A stretch of 64,000 bases of DNA from Acheta domesticus. Its lineage: Eukaryota; Arthropoda; Insecta; Orthoptera; Gryllidae. A model generated the notes under the pieces. That model ran no database searches, was not told where the DNA came from, and saw only the letters and a program-made list of their open reading frames with translations. The translations under genes were made by a program, and so were the position numbers. Below, one piece after another: positions 45,950 through 57,826 of the stretch. Positions within the stretch are counted from its first letter, which is position 1; the number at the start of each line of letters is the position of its first letter. Location: positions 162,375,532-162,439,531 of the forward strand of contig JAHLJT010008446.1 of the NCBI GenBank assembly GCA_031308135.1, written 5' to 3'.

Positions 45950-46358
45950 TAATTCATTGTATCGTTTGTGCCTGGTGTTCCAATATTGGAACATTTTAGA
46001 AAAGTCGTTTCCAGCTCAGCTAATTAGTAATATTTTCTAGATTTGTTACTTTACTGGTAAAAAGATAATTTCTTTAACTATTCTCATAGGAACAAAAAGT
46101 TTATCGTAAACAAATAACACGATTTTTTGTACCTTTATCGTTCATGGTGCCAGCAGTGAAATGTCGCCTCAATAAACCTTCTCCTCTGGGTATACAAATA
46201 AGAACTAAAATCCACTTTTGTCACTATCGGGAAATTCGATCCCTCTGTTGAAGTTGTAGAAATATAACAAAACCTCCATGTTCACTCCGAGGTAAGAACG
46301 GATCAAAAACAAATCCACTGTCGCTTGTTCCAATAATGGAACACTGGGCAAATATGGG
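45950..46358. mobile_element. piggyBac-like MITE, third family
   Basis: The right end is clear: TTAA at 46359-46362, terminus (inverted) CCCATATTTGCCCAGTG, then the palindrome TGTTCCATTATTGGAACA. The left side has the matching palindrome TGTTCCAATATTGGAACA near 45975-45992, preceded by a decayed terminus (TTTGTGCCTGG); no left TTAA survives. Same architecture as 859-1626 and 4042-6435. Confidence 0.6.
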
Positions 46359-46379
46359 TTAAGGGAATGATGTAGGTGT

Positions 46380-46929
46380 CATTTTCGTATATATTTCCCA
46401 ATTTTCCGAAATTTCCGAAAATTGCAAAAAACAACTTCGGAACTGAAAAATTGAAGATAGAGATTTGTTCCCCAAACAATGTCGGTTGAACAAAATTAGC
46501 ACTTTAAATAAGGTCATGTACATTTTTTTGAAGAAAACGAGTCGTTTTGCGTAAACTGCCCTTGAAATTTACGAAATTTTCTTTCCCAAAACCCGCTTCA
46601 ATTTTTTTCTTTAAATCTTCTTCACTTTTGTAATAACTGATGATAAGAAATATGGTGCTAGTCCTACTTTCGGCTATCGCTCGGTTTCTCTAAAATTTAA
46701 AAACAAAATTTAACTACCAAATTGTAGATAGAGATTTTTACCTCAGACAAGGTCTATTGTACAATATTAGCTGTTTAAAAAATATCATGTACAATATTCT
46801 GAAAAAAACTAGTAGTTTTTGCGTAATTTCCACTTGAAATTCATGAAAACAAATTTTCTCAAAAACCGTTCCAAATTTTTTCTTTAAATTTCTCCGCATG
46901 TGTAATAAGGGACGGCAAATAAAGAAATA
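46380..46929. repeat. Foldback-family internal repeats, two tandem-like units
   Basis: 46430-46640 and 46720-46910 are diverged copies sharing ATTG(A)AGATAGAGATTT, GTACA and TTTTTTCTTTAAAT blocks. Style and wording match the foldback interior at 15850-17000 and 48060-48900. No coding content. Confidence 0.6.
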
Positions 46930-47110
46930 AACTAGTGGTGCTAGAGAATGGCACAGACTTTCTCGCAGAACTTAATTTTCTAATCTCTTTGTTTGGACTA
47001 GGATTTCGGTTATGAATTATTATCTCCCCAGATATTTTCTTTGGGTGCCCAAAGGACAGTTTTTCACATTTTTGCGATTTTTTCGGCTTCCTAATGCTAG
47101 AAATTAACTC
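46930..47110 (+). repeat. Foldback-family terminus
   Basis: ACTAGTGGTGCTAGAGAATG followed by GCACAGACTTT, then TTGGGTGCCCAAAG and TTTCGGCTTCCTAATGCTAG. Aligns with the left end of the foldback element at 15718-15890. Confidence 0.75.
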
Positions 47111-47149
47111 TCCAATTATCATTATATAAGTACGAATGCCATGTATAAC

Positions 47150-47340
47150 TACAGTGGCCGAGGTGGCAGAGTGAAGGGCAGAGCCTTTTTTCTTCGGAGG
47201 CAAGGTTCGCTCGTTCGAATCTTGGTCGGGGACTATTTCTCCGTTGTCGGAGGAAATAATTGAGACTTCTAAGAACTTTATTGAAAACAATGTGAAGCAA
47301 TTTAAATCACAAATAGAATTAATTAGGATAAATTTACTGG
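47150..47340 (+). repeat. tRNA-derived SINE-like unit a
   Basis: TGGCCGAGGTGGCAGAG is a perfect A-box type sequence (about 47155-47171) and CGTTCGAATCTTGG a B box (about 47212-47226). About 60 bases later come AAAACAATGTGAAGC and a tail. Serine/leucine-tRNA-like head; no full cloverleaf. Confidence 0.7.
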
Positions 47341-47537
47341 AAGTGTGTGTCTCTATGCGATTTTCGAATTTTCATCTTTTTAACTATTTTTCACATCTCT
47401 TTTTGGATTTGTGAAACGTATTCAAGTATCCAACGTATATTTTTCCTCATATCAATCATGTCAATTGTTTCTCTATCAGGCTTTTACCATTTTATGGATC
47501 TTTTTGATTCATTTTATGGCTCTGTTCGACCAAACGG

Positions 47538-47720
47538 TACTTGGGTGCCGTAGTGGTATAAGATCCGGCACGTTAACATTCAAAGATCATTTTTCGGGTC
47601 TCGGAGCAGAAGAACATTTGCTGGTTATAACACTTTTGCTGTTTTACGTAGAAGTATATTATTGCAGGACTTTTGGAAACAATGTAATAAAACATGTGCA
47701 TTGGTAGCGCCACTAGTTTA
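47538..47720 (+). repeat. tRNA-derived SINE-like unit b
   Basis: GGTGCCGTAGTGGTATAAG (A-box-like) and GGGTCTCGGAGC (decayed B box), then TTGCTGGTTATAACACTTTT and AAACAATGTAATAAAACATG. It ends beside GCGCCACTAGTTTATTTT, which is the inverted foldback terminus. Confidence 0.6.
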
Positions 47721-47847
47721 TTTTGAATTTCAATGACAAGGAAAAATATGTCTATTCTGGAATATTTTACACGTTGTCCATTTTTTTTAAAAATTAATTT
47801 GGCATTTACCCTTTTATGTCTCTGCCCGAGTTCGATCCATAAGGCGC

Positions 47848-48040
47848 TTGGTTGTCGTAATGGTATGAGTGCCGGCACGTTTACTCTGAGGATTTGAGTT
47901 CGTGTCACGGAGCGGAAAATAATTTGCTGGTTGAAAATTCTTTTACTGGTTTATGTAGTAGTGTAATAGCATTTAGGACCATTTAGAAAACAGCAAGAAA
48001 GTATGTGCTTCGGAAGCACCATTAGGTTTCTTTAAAATTC
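47848..48040 (+). repeat. tRNA-derived SINE-like unit c
   Basis: TTGTCGTAATGGTATGAGTG (A-box-like) and GAGTTCGTGTCACGG (B-box-like), then TTGCTGGTTGAAAATTCTTT, matching unit b. It ends near AAGCACCATTAGGTTTCTTT, again like an inverted foldback terminus. Confidence 0.6.
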
Positions 48041-48905
48041 TTGTAAGAATATAGTAAAATACACTTAAGGTGACATAGCTCTGATTTTCACGGTTAACTC
48101 TGAATTTTTGAAACTTGCGAAAATTTGAATTTTATTCGGCCTCTTCATACAACTACAAAATTAAAGATAGCGATTTTTCCTTCAAATAAAATTTGTTCTT
48201 CATATTGCGTTCTGTCTCAAGGTACTGTACGTTTTTTTCTTAAATTTTAGTCGTTTTCGTGAATATTGCGTGCAATATGTGGAATTTGAAAAAAAATACA
48301 AAAACAATATTGGCTTAAAAACGGCTCCAAATTTTTTTCTTTAAACCTTTGGTCACGATAGTGCTAAATGTGATGACATAAACGACATATTGCTTAATTC
48401 TTTTGTTTTTTCAAACATTGCAAAAATTAATTATTTTGACTTGTCTCTCGCGACGTTAATATTTACATTTAGCGTCAATTTGTTGACATTATTAAATTAA
48501 TAAGTACATGTGCTTTAAATAATGTCAAGTAAAGTTTTTCGAAAATTCAACCGTTTTCTGAGAAAACTAGCTCAAAATTCCGCATTTTCAGAAACGTTCA
48601 AACACCATTTTTTTAAATGGCTCCAAATTTTTTCTTCAAACGTTTGGAACGTGTGCAAATTGCACTCTTTAATATGACGTAAAGTTTATTTTAAGGTGTT
48701 TTTTGTTGTTTTTTTCAAAAATTACACTAATGTAATTTTTTGAAAGATCTTTCACGCTTTTAATGCACATTACAATCAATTTGTAAACATTATTATATTT
48801 GTGAGTGTAAGTTCTTCAAATGATTTCAAATGAAGTTTTTTGAAAATTCTCTGTGAAAAAAGGGCTTCAAAATTTGATAGATTTTTACAACTTGAGAATA
48901 ATTTA
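48041..48905. repeat. Foldback-family sequence
   Basis: Contains AAAAACGGCTCCAAATTTTT twice (near 48320 and 48610), TTCGAAAATTC runs and the NNACATTATTA-type blocks seen at 16380-16740. Presumably a decayed foldback copy. Confidence 0.6.
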
Positions 48906-49119
48906 TAGACTGATTTGAACACTTTTATTTGGAGCAAAATAACATACATACAGGTTGCAGACGAGACGTTTCATACTACTGACTACATGCTACTAACCGT
49001 TTTCAAGGAACTTACAACTTTTTACTTTTTAGTGTCTACCAACCTTATTGTACTAAAATTTCTTTTAATACACATTCTTATTACTTTAACACTTTTCTTT
49101 GTTAAATGAAAATTTACAA
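48906..49119. other. Short intergenic stretch before the copia remnant
   Basis: May include copia 3' UTR or LTR, but no direct repeat to the 5' side could be found. Nothing else seen. Confidence 0.4.
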
Positions 49120-51980
49120 AAATGGTGTTACAAGAGTCCCATCTTATTACACAAAATCTTCAAACGTGTTTTAGGTAACGGTTTTGTCATAATGTCCGCC
49201 ACCTGGTATTCGGTTGGAATTTGTTGCACTCCAAGTTGTCCTTCACCAAGCTCTTCACGGATAAAAAATGCTTGATTGCTATGTGTTTGGTTCGACGATG
49301 GAACTCCGGGTTCTGCGTCAACCTTAGTGCTGCCGAGTTGTCAATCTGTAGAACTGGAACTTGAGACAGCTTGGTAACTTCACTGAATAACCGAGTTAAC
49401 CATGATTTTTTTTCAGCTTCATTTGCAGCAACCAGTTCAGCTTCAGTTGTAGACGTTGCCACCATAGCCTGTCTCTGACTTAAACATGAAATTGCTCCCT
49501 CCTGCATAATTGATAACAACCCCGGATGTTGATCGACCAGTCTTCGAACAGCCTTCAAAATCAGCATCACTGTAACTGTCCAAGGTTGCACCTCTCTTTG
49601 ATTTATATAAAATTCCATAATCAATTGTTCCTGTCAGATAACGAAAAACCCTTTTCATTCTTAATATATCTTCTGTTTTGGGATTTTCAAGTGATCTTGA
49701 CAAGACACTTGCAGCAAAAGCCAAATCAGGTCTAGTGCCAAGCATTAGGTACATTAATGCTCCGACAGCTTCTCTATATGGAAACTTTGGTTCTTCAAAG
49801 TCATTTCCTGATTGTAAAACATCTGCAACTTTCAACACTGGAGTCGATACAGCTTTACATTCAGCAAAATTGAATCGCTTTAAGATGTCTCTGGCATATG
49901 CCTTCCGATGAATTTTGATACCAGCAGCCTTGTCTTGTTCAATTTGTAAGCCCAGAAAATACGTTGCAGCTTTTGTTGTGACTTTAAACTGTGCTTTCAA
50001 TTCTTCAAAAAACATCTTCAAGTCATCCTTATCAGTAGTTGCCACTACTCCATCGTCCATATACAGAAGTACCATTACCTCTCTGCCTTTTTCATTTTTA
50101 ATATAAAGACATGGATCTGCTTGACTCACCTTAAAACCAAGACCAAGCAAAAAGTTTTCAAAGCGCTTGTTCCAGCACCTTGGTGCTTGTTTCAAGCCAT
50201 ATAAACTCCTTTTTAATTTACAGATTCTGTTGGTGCCATCTTCATATCCTCTTGGTTGTGCCATATAAATAGTCTCTTTGAGTTCTCCATACAGGAAGGC
50301 TGTTGATACATCAAATTGTGCAAGATGCATGCCTTTACTTGCAGCAACACACTCAAAATAGATCGAATAGTTGTCATCTTTGCAAACTGGGCTAATGTTT
50401 TGTGTGTAGTCAACACCTTCACGCTGATTAAAACCTTTGACAACAAGTCGAGCCTTATACTTGTCTATAGTACCGTTTGCATTTGTCTTCAGCCGGATAA
50501 CCACAGTTACGTGGTATTGCCTTAGCACCTAATCTTCAAGATTCCAAGTTTCATTTTCCATCAATGAATCCATCTCTTTGTCCATTGCTCTTTTCCATTC
50601 AACACTATCTTCATGTCTAAGTGCATCTTCGTAAGTTTCAGGTACCTTGGTTAAGTCCTCTGACGTCATTACATACTCATTGAGATACTGTGGCCTTTTT
50701 AAAGTTGAACGATTTTCTCAAATTAACCCCTTGTTTTCTCTTCATGCAACTTTTGAAAATCATCTTCAAACTCTACATCTGTACTATTTTCATAATCATC
50801 TGAGCAATCGTCATTTTTGAGAATCTTCATCGCTGTCAGACTCTTCTTTTTCCGCATCACACTGATCATCCTTTCTTGTTTCAGCATCTCGAAATGGTAG
50901 TTTGACCTGTTCAATACAGCATCCTGGTTTCTCTTCAAATAGCACATCTTTGGACAGAACAACTTTCTGACTTTCTTTTATCAAGATCCTGAATCGTTCA
51001 TTGCCGTCTTATCCAATCAGATTCCCTTTCATAGTTTTTTCTATCCATCTTCCTTCGTACTTGTTTTGGAATTTGAGCATAACATGTTGAGCCAATGATC
51101 CTGAAATGTTTCGTTCGAGGCTTCTTCCCGATCCACAACTCAGGACTAATATCTTCTACTGATGATTTCCCTGTTCTATTTAAAATGTAGATAGCTGTGT
51201 TAACTAGCTCAGCCCAAGTTGCTTGTGGATAAGTTTCATCTGGATTTGAATACATCAGAGTCCTGGCCATCTCAATAACAGTTCTATTATCCCGCTTACA
51301 ATGCATTTTGCTCAGGAGTATAAGGCGCTGTCAGTCGCTGTGTGATCCATTTGAACGCAGAATAGATCTGACTTCTTCATTGTCAAACTCCTTGCCATTG
51401 TCACTCAGCATCTCCTTGACTGCATATCCCAATGTTTTTGAATGCATGAGGATATCTTTAAGAACTTCACTGACCTCTGACTTCTTCGCAACAAAATAAC
51501 CATAGCGAAATTTCGTGTAACTGTCTTTAAACAAAACAAGGTACCGCTTCCTCTGGAATGATTCATCAAAAGGTCCACACACATCCATCAAAATCAACTC
51601 AGCTGGCTTCGTTGATTTTTCTCTTACACCAAAAGGTAGACGATGTGCCTTTCCAAACATACATGGTTCACAAATGTCAGCTCCTGTTTTAACCTCAATA
51701 TTAAATTCCTTTTTGAGCTTGCTTTGACATGTCGTTTGTGTTGATGACACCATTGTTCATGATAAAGTTGAAGTTGGTGAGATTTAACTTCAACTGCAAG
51801 ATTTACACTAGCGCCCTGTTCTGGTACTAAAGGTTTAATAGCTGCCTTGTATAAGGTGCCATTCACTTCACGAATTCCACATAATTTCACTTCATTATTT
51901 ATTTTTAAAACACAACGCGTAGGAGTTGACTCAAATTTACTATTCATGTTACGATCTTGAGCAGCTAAAACAGAAATAGA
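49120..51980 (-). pseudogene. Ty1/copia pol remnant (integrase, RT, RNase H)
   Basis: Minus strand, in order: the GAG-pre-integrase zinc region YHEQWCHQHKRHVK (about 51750), ICEPCMFGKAHRLPFG, integrase core with LMDVCGPF and LSDNGKEFDNEEV (51331-51640), then RENRTVxEMART near 51280 and an LRxxGSxCYAxIP region. RT (49443-50528): YKARLVVKGFNQREGVDYTQ, QFDVSTAFLYGELKETIYM, VLLYMDDGV (motif C, YMDD). RNase H: YSDADFEGCSKTGRSTSG, then TTEAELVAANEAEK and NPEFHRRTKHIAIKHF. The stop follows DIMTKPLPKTRLKI near 49125. The frame changes at about 51310, 50720-51000, 50525 and 49480. Gag and protease are not seen and no LTRs were found. Confidence 0.92.
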
Positions 51981-52639
51981 TTTTTGAAACTTTTGGTACA
52001 GTTCTCGACACATAAAATGGGTAACGGCCAAATTCAGAAGTGCCCGTCTTTCCGCCCATTCTGGCACACTGTACGGACGATAACGCCATCTGGTTCTTTC
52101 ATAGTTAACTATTACAAAAGAACATTCGGAACCAACTGCCAACGACTGAGAAGCTGATAGGCTAGATTTCCGCAATCATGATCTCTAGTTTGAACGTTCT
52201 TTATGATACGCGTGTTTATCGAATGATTGAGAGTATTGGCGTAGAAGGCACAGGGGGGCGAGGATAGTCTCCATCGCGTCGTCATGCAAGCCATTCGATC
52301 GTCTACAAGAAATATATCAATAAAGATAATATCATACAATACGACATAAAAAGTTCAGCACATGCAATAGAATTAGTGGATTTGAAAAGGAAATTTGGAA
52401 ATTTTAATTGTGATTTACTTGCAAAAAAAATCAATTGAATATCCCCCTCTTTTAACACAAAACAACTTAAGAACGTGAACGAATATTACGGATCCGAGAC
52501 GAAGAAATGAAGTGCGCGAAGGCGGCTCCAGGATCGGAAAAATAATTGGGAGTTGGAAGTTTTGGCGGAAGTAGTAGTGTTCAAATACCAGTGTTTACGA
52601 AATTTAAGATTTTTTGCAAACAATTAAACTAGGTATTCA
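51981..52639. other. Upstream of copia; nothing recognised
   Basis: Open minus-strand text up to 52175 (WRYRPYSVPEWAERRALLNL) does not look like copia gag or protease. No terminal repeat seen. Confidence 0.4.
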
Positions 52640-53090
52640 GTAATAATTTTGCATCGCTTGTCAAAATTGTTATTTTGCAATATTCACCTCAAAGACAATT
52701 TGGAGGACCCTTCCTCCGTATAGCGCACGTTTCGGAATTGTTATAAAATTGTTAATTGTTGAAAAATTGTTAATTCGCAGTTTTAGTTCAGGAATATAAG
52801 TAGCCCTTTCCTCTTTAGAAACTGCAAAATTTGGAAATTGTTTATGAATTTACAAATTTTGTGAAATTATTTTATTGTCTTTTCTAAACTGCCTTTGAAT
52901 GAGATGCAAAATTTCGCAATCCAATCGGCGCTATTGCCTTTCGTTTTTGAGATATGTAATTGTTTCTAAGAAATTAGCATGTCATGACAACTCCCATTTC
53001 TTTGGAAGTGAATGGCAGTTCTCTCTCAAATCTGCCCTTCAAGCCGTTTTCCAAATGCAACGTGCATTGAGCGACACTCTTTTCTCATGC
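52640..53090. repeat. Dispersed repeat, copy 2
   Basis: Same-orientation homologue of 10250-10760; shares TGTCAAAATTGTTATTTTGC and AATCGGCGCTATTGCCTTTC-type blocks. Confidence 0.65.
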
Positions 53091-53226
53091 GACCTTGACA
53101 CCAGAAATGGTATTTGAAACTACCTTCAGAACGCAAGTCGATTGCTTTGCGAGGTCAAAATCATGGAAACATGAGTTGTTACAATAGTTCCCTAAATACG
53201 TAAATGCCAAGAAGGTCATCTTTTGG

Positions 53227-54105
53227 CAGACCTGTCCAAGATTTCTGCTCCGCTCATGCTCACGGAGCACCAAGTTCGCTTCGACAAATGACGAAGCGCG
53301 CTCGGTTCCACTTGTTTACGCCACCGCCCAACAGGAGTCCGCGGCTGCCTATTACTCACCCCTACCGTGAAACTTTTCTCGCGGAGCGGCCACACTAGCT
53401 CGTTTCGAATAGATCAAACACGACAATCTTTTAATTCAGGCGTAGTTCATGTAAAACAAATGGGATTTTAATTTAATTTTATTCCAGTGAGTAAGTTTCC
53501 TTTCTATTTTCCAGTTTGAAACATAATTACGGAGCAAAACGAAATATCCTGGATAAGTATGTTCAGTTAAAGCAAATAAAAGCAATTTCATTGTAACAAT
53601 TTTAATTGTGGATTTTTGTTAACAATTCGTTCGCTGTGGGTCACAAAATTCCTTGTTGTCATCAAACGCAAGGAATTGCGAAGCCTCTCGTCGCTCAAAC
53701 ACCCTCGAAACTTCGTTTTTGTTAACTGCCTATGAAAAGAAGCTCTCATATACATACGTGGACCCAAACATAGAAATTACTTTGGCTGCTTTCATATGTA
53801 GTTTTGAGAACTCATTGTGGAAAATATTCATAATACTCCAGAGTTCGCCGTTCGAAATCTTTCTGTCTTTTAGATGGATGGTCAGAATATAAGTCCTATA
53901 GAACCACTATGAAACAAAATGTCAATACTCTTCGATGTCGCCATTGAGATAAAGCGCAGCAGCTAGCCAGCAGCAGGTTGTCCGTTCTCTTATCGCACGG
54001 ACTGAAGGAATGCCCCACTCCCCCGATGACTAACTTGCGCCGGCGCGCTGCGTGGGACACGGGCGGAGCAAAATTGCACCGGAGCACGGTTTTTGGACAG
54101 GCCTG
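53227..54105. mobile_element. hAT element, internally deleted, with 8-bp TSD
   Basis: Left end CAGACCTGTCCAAGATTTCT; right end, inverted, CAGGCCTGTCCAAAAACCGT. Flanks are TCTTTTGG (53219-53226) and TCTTATGG (54106-54113), a 7/8 match for the 8-bp duplication expected of hAT. It holds only a C-terminal transposase remnant (53640-53870, minus). Confidence 0.85.
53640..53870 (-). pseudogene. hAT transposase C-terminal (dimerisation) remnant
   Basis: The minus strand reads MFGSTYVYESFFS, the usual FGSTYxCExxFS motif, then after a frameshift RGCLSDERLRNSLRLMTT, matching the R-x-x-L-x-DExL-x-x-x-LR motif of Charlie-type transposases. An in-frame stop and the frameshift make it inactive. The N-terminal zinc finger and catalytic part are absent. 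Confidence 0.8.
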
Positions 54106-54113
54106 TCTTATGG

Positions 54114-56079
54114 GAACGCACAAATTCTCAGAGCATATGAAAGAATCAGTCATTTCATCAGCGAAGCTACTACCTTATAATAGTAATAACATCCACAATT
54201 TCTTTAATTTATTGTTATTTAGAAGCAGCCCATGTCTCAGAAAAGCAAACATTAATACTGTTATTTAAACTAATAATATCCATATTTAGGATGAATAAGT
54301 TTCTTTTAAATTTGTTTTGCGTTCGTAACGCGTCTACAAACCTTCTGGGGCATTGAACGCTTGGTATGATCCTCCTTAAAATCCTGTTTTTAATGTAGTC
54401 ATTCATCGTCAGTCATTTTCATGTATTCTTTCGGACACGGCATTTCACATCTCTTTTTAGTCGTTTGTAGAGAATCATGTGAAGTTGGTATTATTATATT
54501 ATTGAATTGAGTTTTATTGAATTGAAATGACAGCTTGGATATTTTTGGAGTTTATTGAACGAAATATAGCGACCTGAATTTAACGCTATGAAAAATAAAC
54601 GAAAAATGCGACAAATATCAGTAAATCACCAACATTTGTGAAAAATCTTACGAATATCGAAATTAAATGAAGTTCTACACATGCATTGAAAATAATTCTC
54701 ATATAAAATGTATAGTGACGACTTCTCCTTCCACTCAAACAATACCATTTTTAAAACTCAGAAAATTCTCCAACTTAAAGAAGCACACTCATTCACAGAA
54801 AAATATCATTTATTGCCCACCTCATCACATATTCAATAATCCGATACACCCCACTTCCATATAGTCTCATTTCTGCCCAAATATACATATGCAAGAAATT
54901 GAAAATTCCTTCCGAAGATATCAAAACATTCTAAAACAGAAATTACAACAAATAGAATCGCTGCTAAGTCATAAAATTATACAATGGAACGCTATGGATT
55001 AATACGACACCACAGAGAAGTAATAACTACTCGTATATTGAATATTTTTCGTAGATTCAAACTAAATATAGTTTGTGACAAACAGGACTTTTACAGAGAT
55101 GTTGGGCATAATTCCACTGGATGACCTTACCACCACAAGAAGCCAAATATATTAGAAGAGATTGTGCCAGCACCGAATCACTTCCAATTAATCTACTAGT
55201 AAGTCAACGCATACGCAGCGCACAAACGAAAAAAATACTTTATGAAACCTACAAAAAATGTAATCGTAGTGGGATTTATTTTTCTGATTTTTTGTGGTCC
55301 TGTATACCGTTTGTATGTTTCCAAATGAAGCCGATTATAAATTTGGGCAGACGAGAAATAATTTTAAAATACGAAATGAATTTGAGATTTCTCTATGAGG
55401 ACGTCTTTCATCGTTCCCATTCATTCGCTCAGAATATTACAATTCAATTTCGAGATTTCAGTGATAGTGCACTTTTGGTCATCTGATACGAAACTGTTTT
55501 TCTTTCTTCGAATCGTCCTCCATCCGGCCACTTGTCTTCTGTGAACACTAACTGTGCCCTAAAACTATTTCGTAGAATGTTTGCTAAAACAATTGCATTC
55601 TTGATCTGGCCCCACTCGGATCCTGCAATTTTGAAAATCTTCTTTAAATATTGTAGTGATTTAGTTGACGCCGATTTTTTCTTCAAGTGAAATCAATTCT
55701 TTATAAAATATCATGTAAACTTTTCTGCATTATTACTTGTTTTTTGCACAATCTTGGATTAAAATATGAGCAACATTAAACAATTATTAAATTTAGATTT
55801 TCCTCAAAACTGGCATCATATTGAACTTCTTTAATTCGTTTTGGCATGGATAGTGGCTATACTCACTGAGTAAAAGGAAATTAATTTCATTTTAATTTAA
55901 TATTCTTCACTAGCGTTCTTTAGCTATTCGAAGGCCAAAAGTTTAATAAAAATTTTAGTCATTTTGAGAAAATTTTAAAACATTTACAAGAACTTCCAAA
56001 ATCAAAATGTTTCTGGCAAACATCAGAGGCCTCGAAATATTTAACTCGATCGAGAAATATCAATTTTGAAGAAAATCGG
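54114..56079. other. Intergenic, no gene firmly recognised
   Basis: 54660-55200 has AT-rich open stretches (for example MERYGLIRHHREVITTRILN near 54985) that vaguely recall LINE C-termini. ORFs 55121-55486 (+) and 55444-55686 (-) carry no known motif. 55900-56079 has the foldback-style wording TTTTGAGAAAATTTTAAAAC. Confidence 0.4.
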
Positions 56080-56179
56080 NNNNNNNNNNNNNNNNNNNNN
56101 NNNNNNNNNNNNNNNNNNNNNNNNNNNNNNNNNNNNNNNNNNNNNNNNNNNNNNNNNNNNNNNNNNNNNNNNNNNNNNN
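56080..56179. other. Assembly gap (100 N)
   Basis: Exactly 100 N. Confidence 1.
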
Positions 56180-57136
56180 CGGCGTAAACGTAAATGATGA
56201 ACACATCCAACATTTATGAAAAATATTGTATCTCCTGCAATGCTCGAATTGTTATTTTTAGTAAATATTCATATGAACTGGTGCCTTTCGGCTTAAGATT
56301 CCCACATACGTGAAAATTATTCTAAATACCGTGATAAACTAAAATGCGTTTCGGAAATGAAATATTTGTTCATGAAAATACCGAGTTTATTGATTATCTC
56401 CGGGCACGGCATTTGAATTGATGCTTCTCGCAGTCATTTTGTGGAGATGTAGGTCGAATAATGCATTGAAGAATCTTTATACGAGGCACGTGGACAATTA
56501 ACCAATCCCACAGGTAAATATTAACAGAGATAAAATGGCGTTGCCTTATGTGTCTTGCGCCAATGAATAAAAAATAGAAAACTAGTATATTCCTGACGTG
56601 AAAGGGTAAAAAACTGAAAAAGACTGTGATGTTGCATTCCGTGGTGTACAAATATTTCAAAAGAACTCATTCTTGCACGCAAAAGTTCGACCGAAGTTCA
56701 CTGAGGATACTGGACCAGTGCAATTCACAGCCCGTAATATGGTCGGTGTCCTTGCGTTTGTCAGTTGCTAGGTCGCGTCACATCGTGGTTTATATCGTAT
56801 GACAAACAGGCACGTGAACCTGCCGCCAAGGGATTCGCCTATTAGCGTGTCAGTTTTGCCTCAAATCAGCAGATTGCGAAGTTCAAGGCCTTGCCCGCAG
56901 AGTGGTCATGACTGAATAAGCACCTGCACGGAGTCATCTTTGGGGTTAAAAATTGATTCTTTTGCATAAAAAGATTTTTTTCCTGTGTGCCTATTTTCGT
57001 TGTTGTACATTAGGGAAATATCAAAGAAAAATATTGAAAGTTACTACAATGTCCCCTATTTCAACTCCCTTACATTCTGTGCCATGTAGTAGCCTTGGAA
57101 ACTCGTCCTTCCTTTAAATTAGAAAACGCTAAGAAT
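56180..57136. other. Intergenic, nothing recognised
   Basis: Mixed AT-rich sequence with short ORFs lacking motifs. No repeats seen. Confidence 0.5.
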
Positions 57137-57332
57137 CACTTCAGGAACATGTAAATTGTTTATTATTTACAAAATAAATGAATATACTTGCCCAGACAGC
57201 AAAATTAAGCGAGAAATAAAAAAGGAGTCGGTGTAAATTGGGTGCTTTTTTATTTCTCGCTTAATTTTTCTGTCTGAGCAAATATATTCATTTCTTATGT
57301 AAATAATAAACAATTTACATGTTCCTGAAGTG
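57137..57332. repeat. Long hairpin, ~90-bp arms and ~10-base loop
   Basis: 57137-57233 (CACTTCAGGAACATGTAAAT to AAATAAAAAAG) is the near-perfect reverse complement of 57244-57332. Differences are a few substitutions and one small indel near AAAATAAATG/TAAGAAATG. Such a structure would extrude or yield a long dsRNA if transcribed. Confidence 0.92.
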
Positions 57333-57684
57333 TTTTTATGCTTCTATAATGCAAATTTTTGCCTAGAAATCAATTTTTCAAACCGACTTTTGAATGCTAA
57401 TTGCGGCTTAATCATTCGGTATATCCACGTAGTTTATTAGACAAAATATGCTTAGAATTGACTTAAGAGCTTATTGTCGAAGTTTCCACGTTTCTTCCCT
57501 AAAGTGTTCCTGAAGTGTTTTTATGCTTCTATAATGCAAATTTTTGCCTAGAAATCAATTTTTCAAACCGACTTTTGAATGCTAATTGCGGCTTAATCAT
57601 TCGGTATATCCACGTAGTTTATTAGACAAAATATGCTTAGAATTGACTTAAGAGCTTATTGTCGAAGTTTCGACGTTTCTTCCC
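57320..57684. repeat. 185-bp tandem duplication, nearly identical copies
   Basis: Copy 1 at 57320-57504, copy 2 at 57505-57684. Both run from TGTTCCTGAAGTG to GTTTCTTCCC; the only difference seen is CCACG versus CGACG (57486/57672). Copy 1 starts at the foot of the hairpin. After copy 2 the sequence reads CGGACATCCTGTATG, a possible transposon end. Confidence 0.95.
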
Positions 57685-57826
57685 CGGACATCCTGTATGT
57701 ACATATGTATCACTGGTGCATTTACCATATATTCTCCAACAAAAATACTTTATAACCATCGTATTGAATTAATACTTGATTATGTTATAATATACAAATG
57801 TTTAAATTACATGAGCAATTTTTACA

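Noticed and set aside
47150..47235. Functional tRNA gene
   Set aside because: A and B boxes are present, but acceptor and anticodon stems cannot be formed and a SINE body follows.
48906..49119. copia LTR
   Set aside because: No direct repeat could be found upstream of the pol region, so an LTR is not supported.
55121..55686. Two overlapping ORFs as host exons
   Set aside because: No recognisable domain, no consistent splice sites, and mutually antisense.
57320..57684. CRISPR-like array
   Set aside because: Only two long direct copies with no spacers, in a eukaryotic context.
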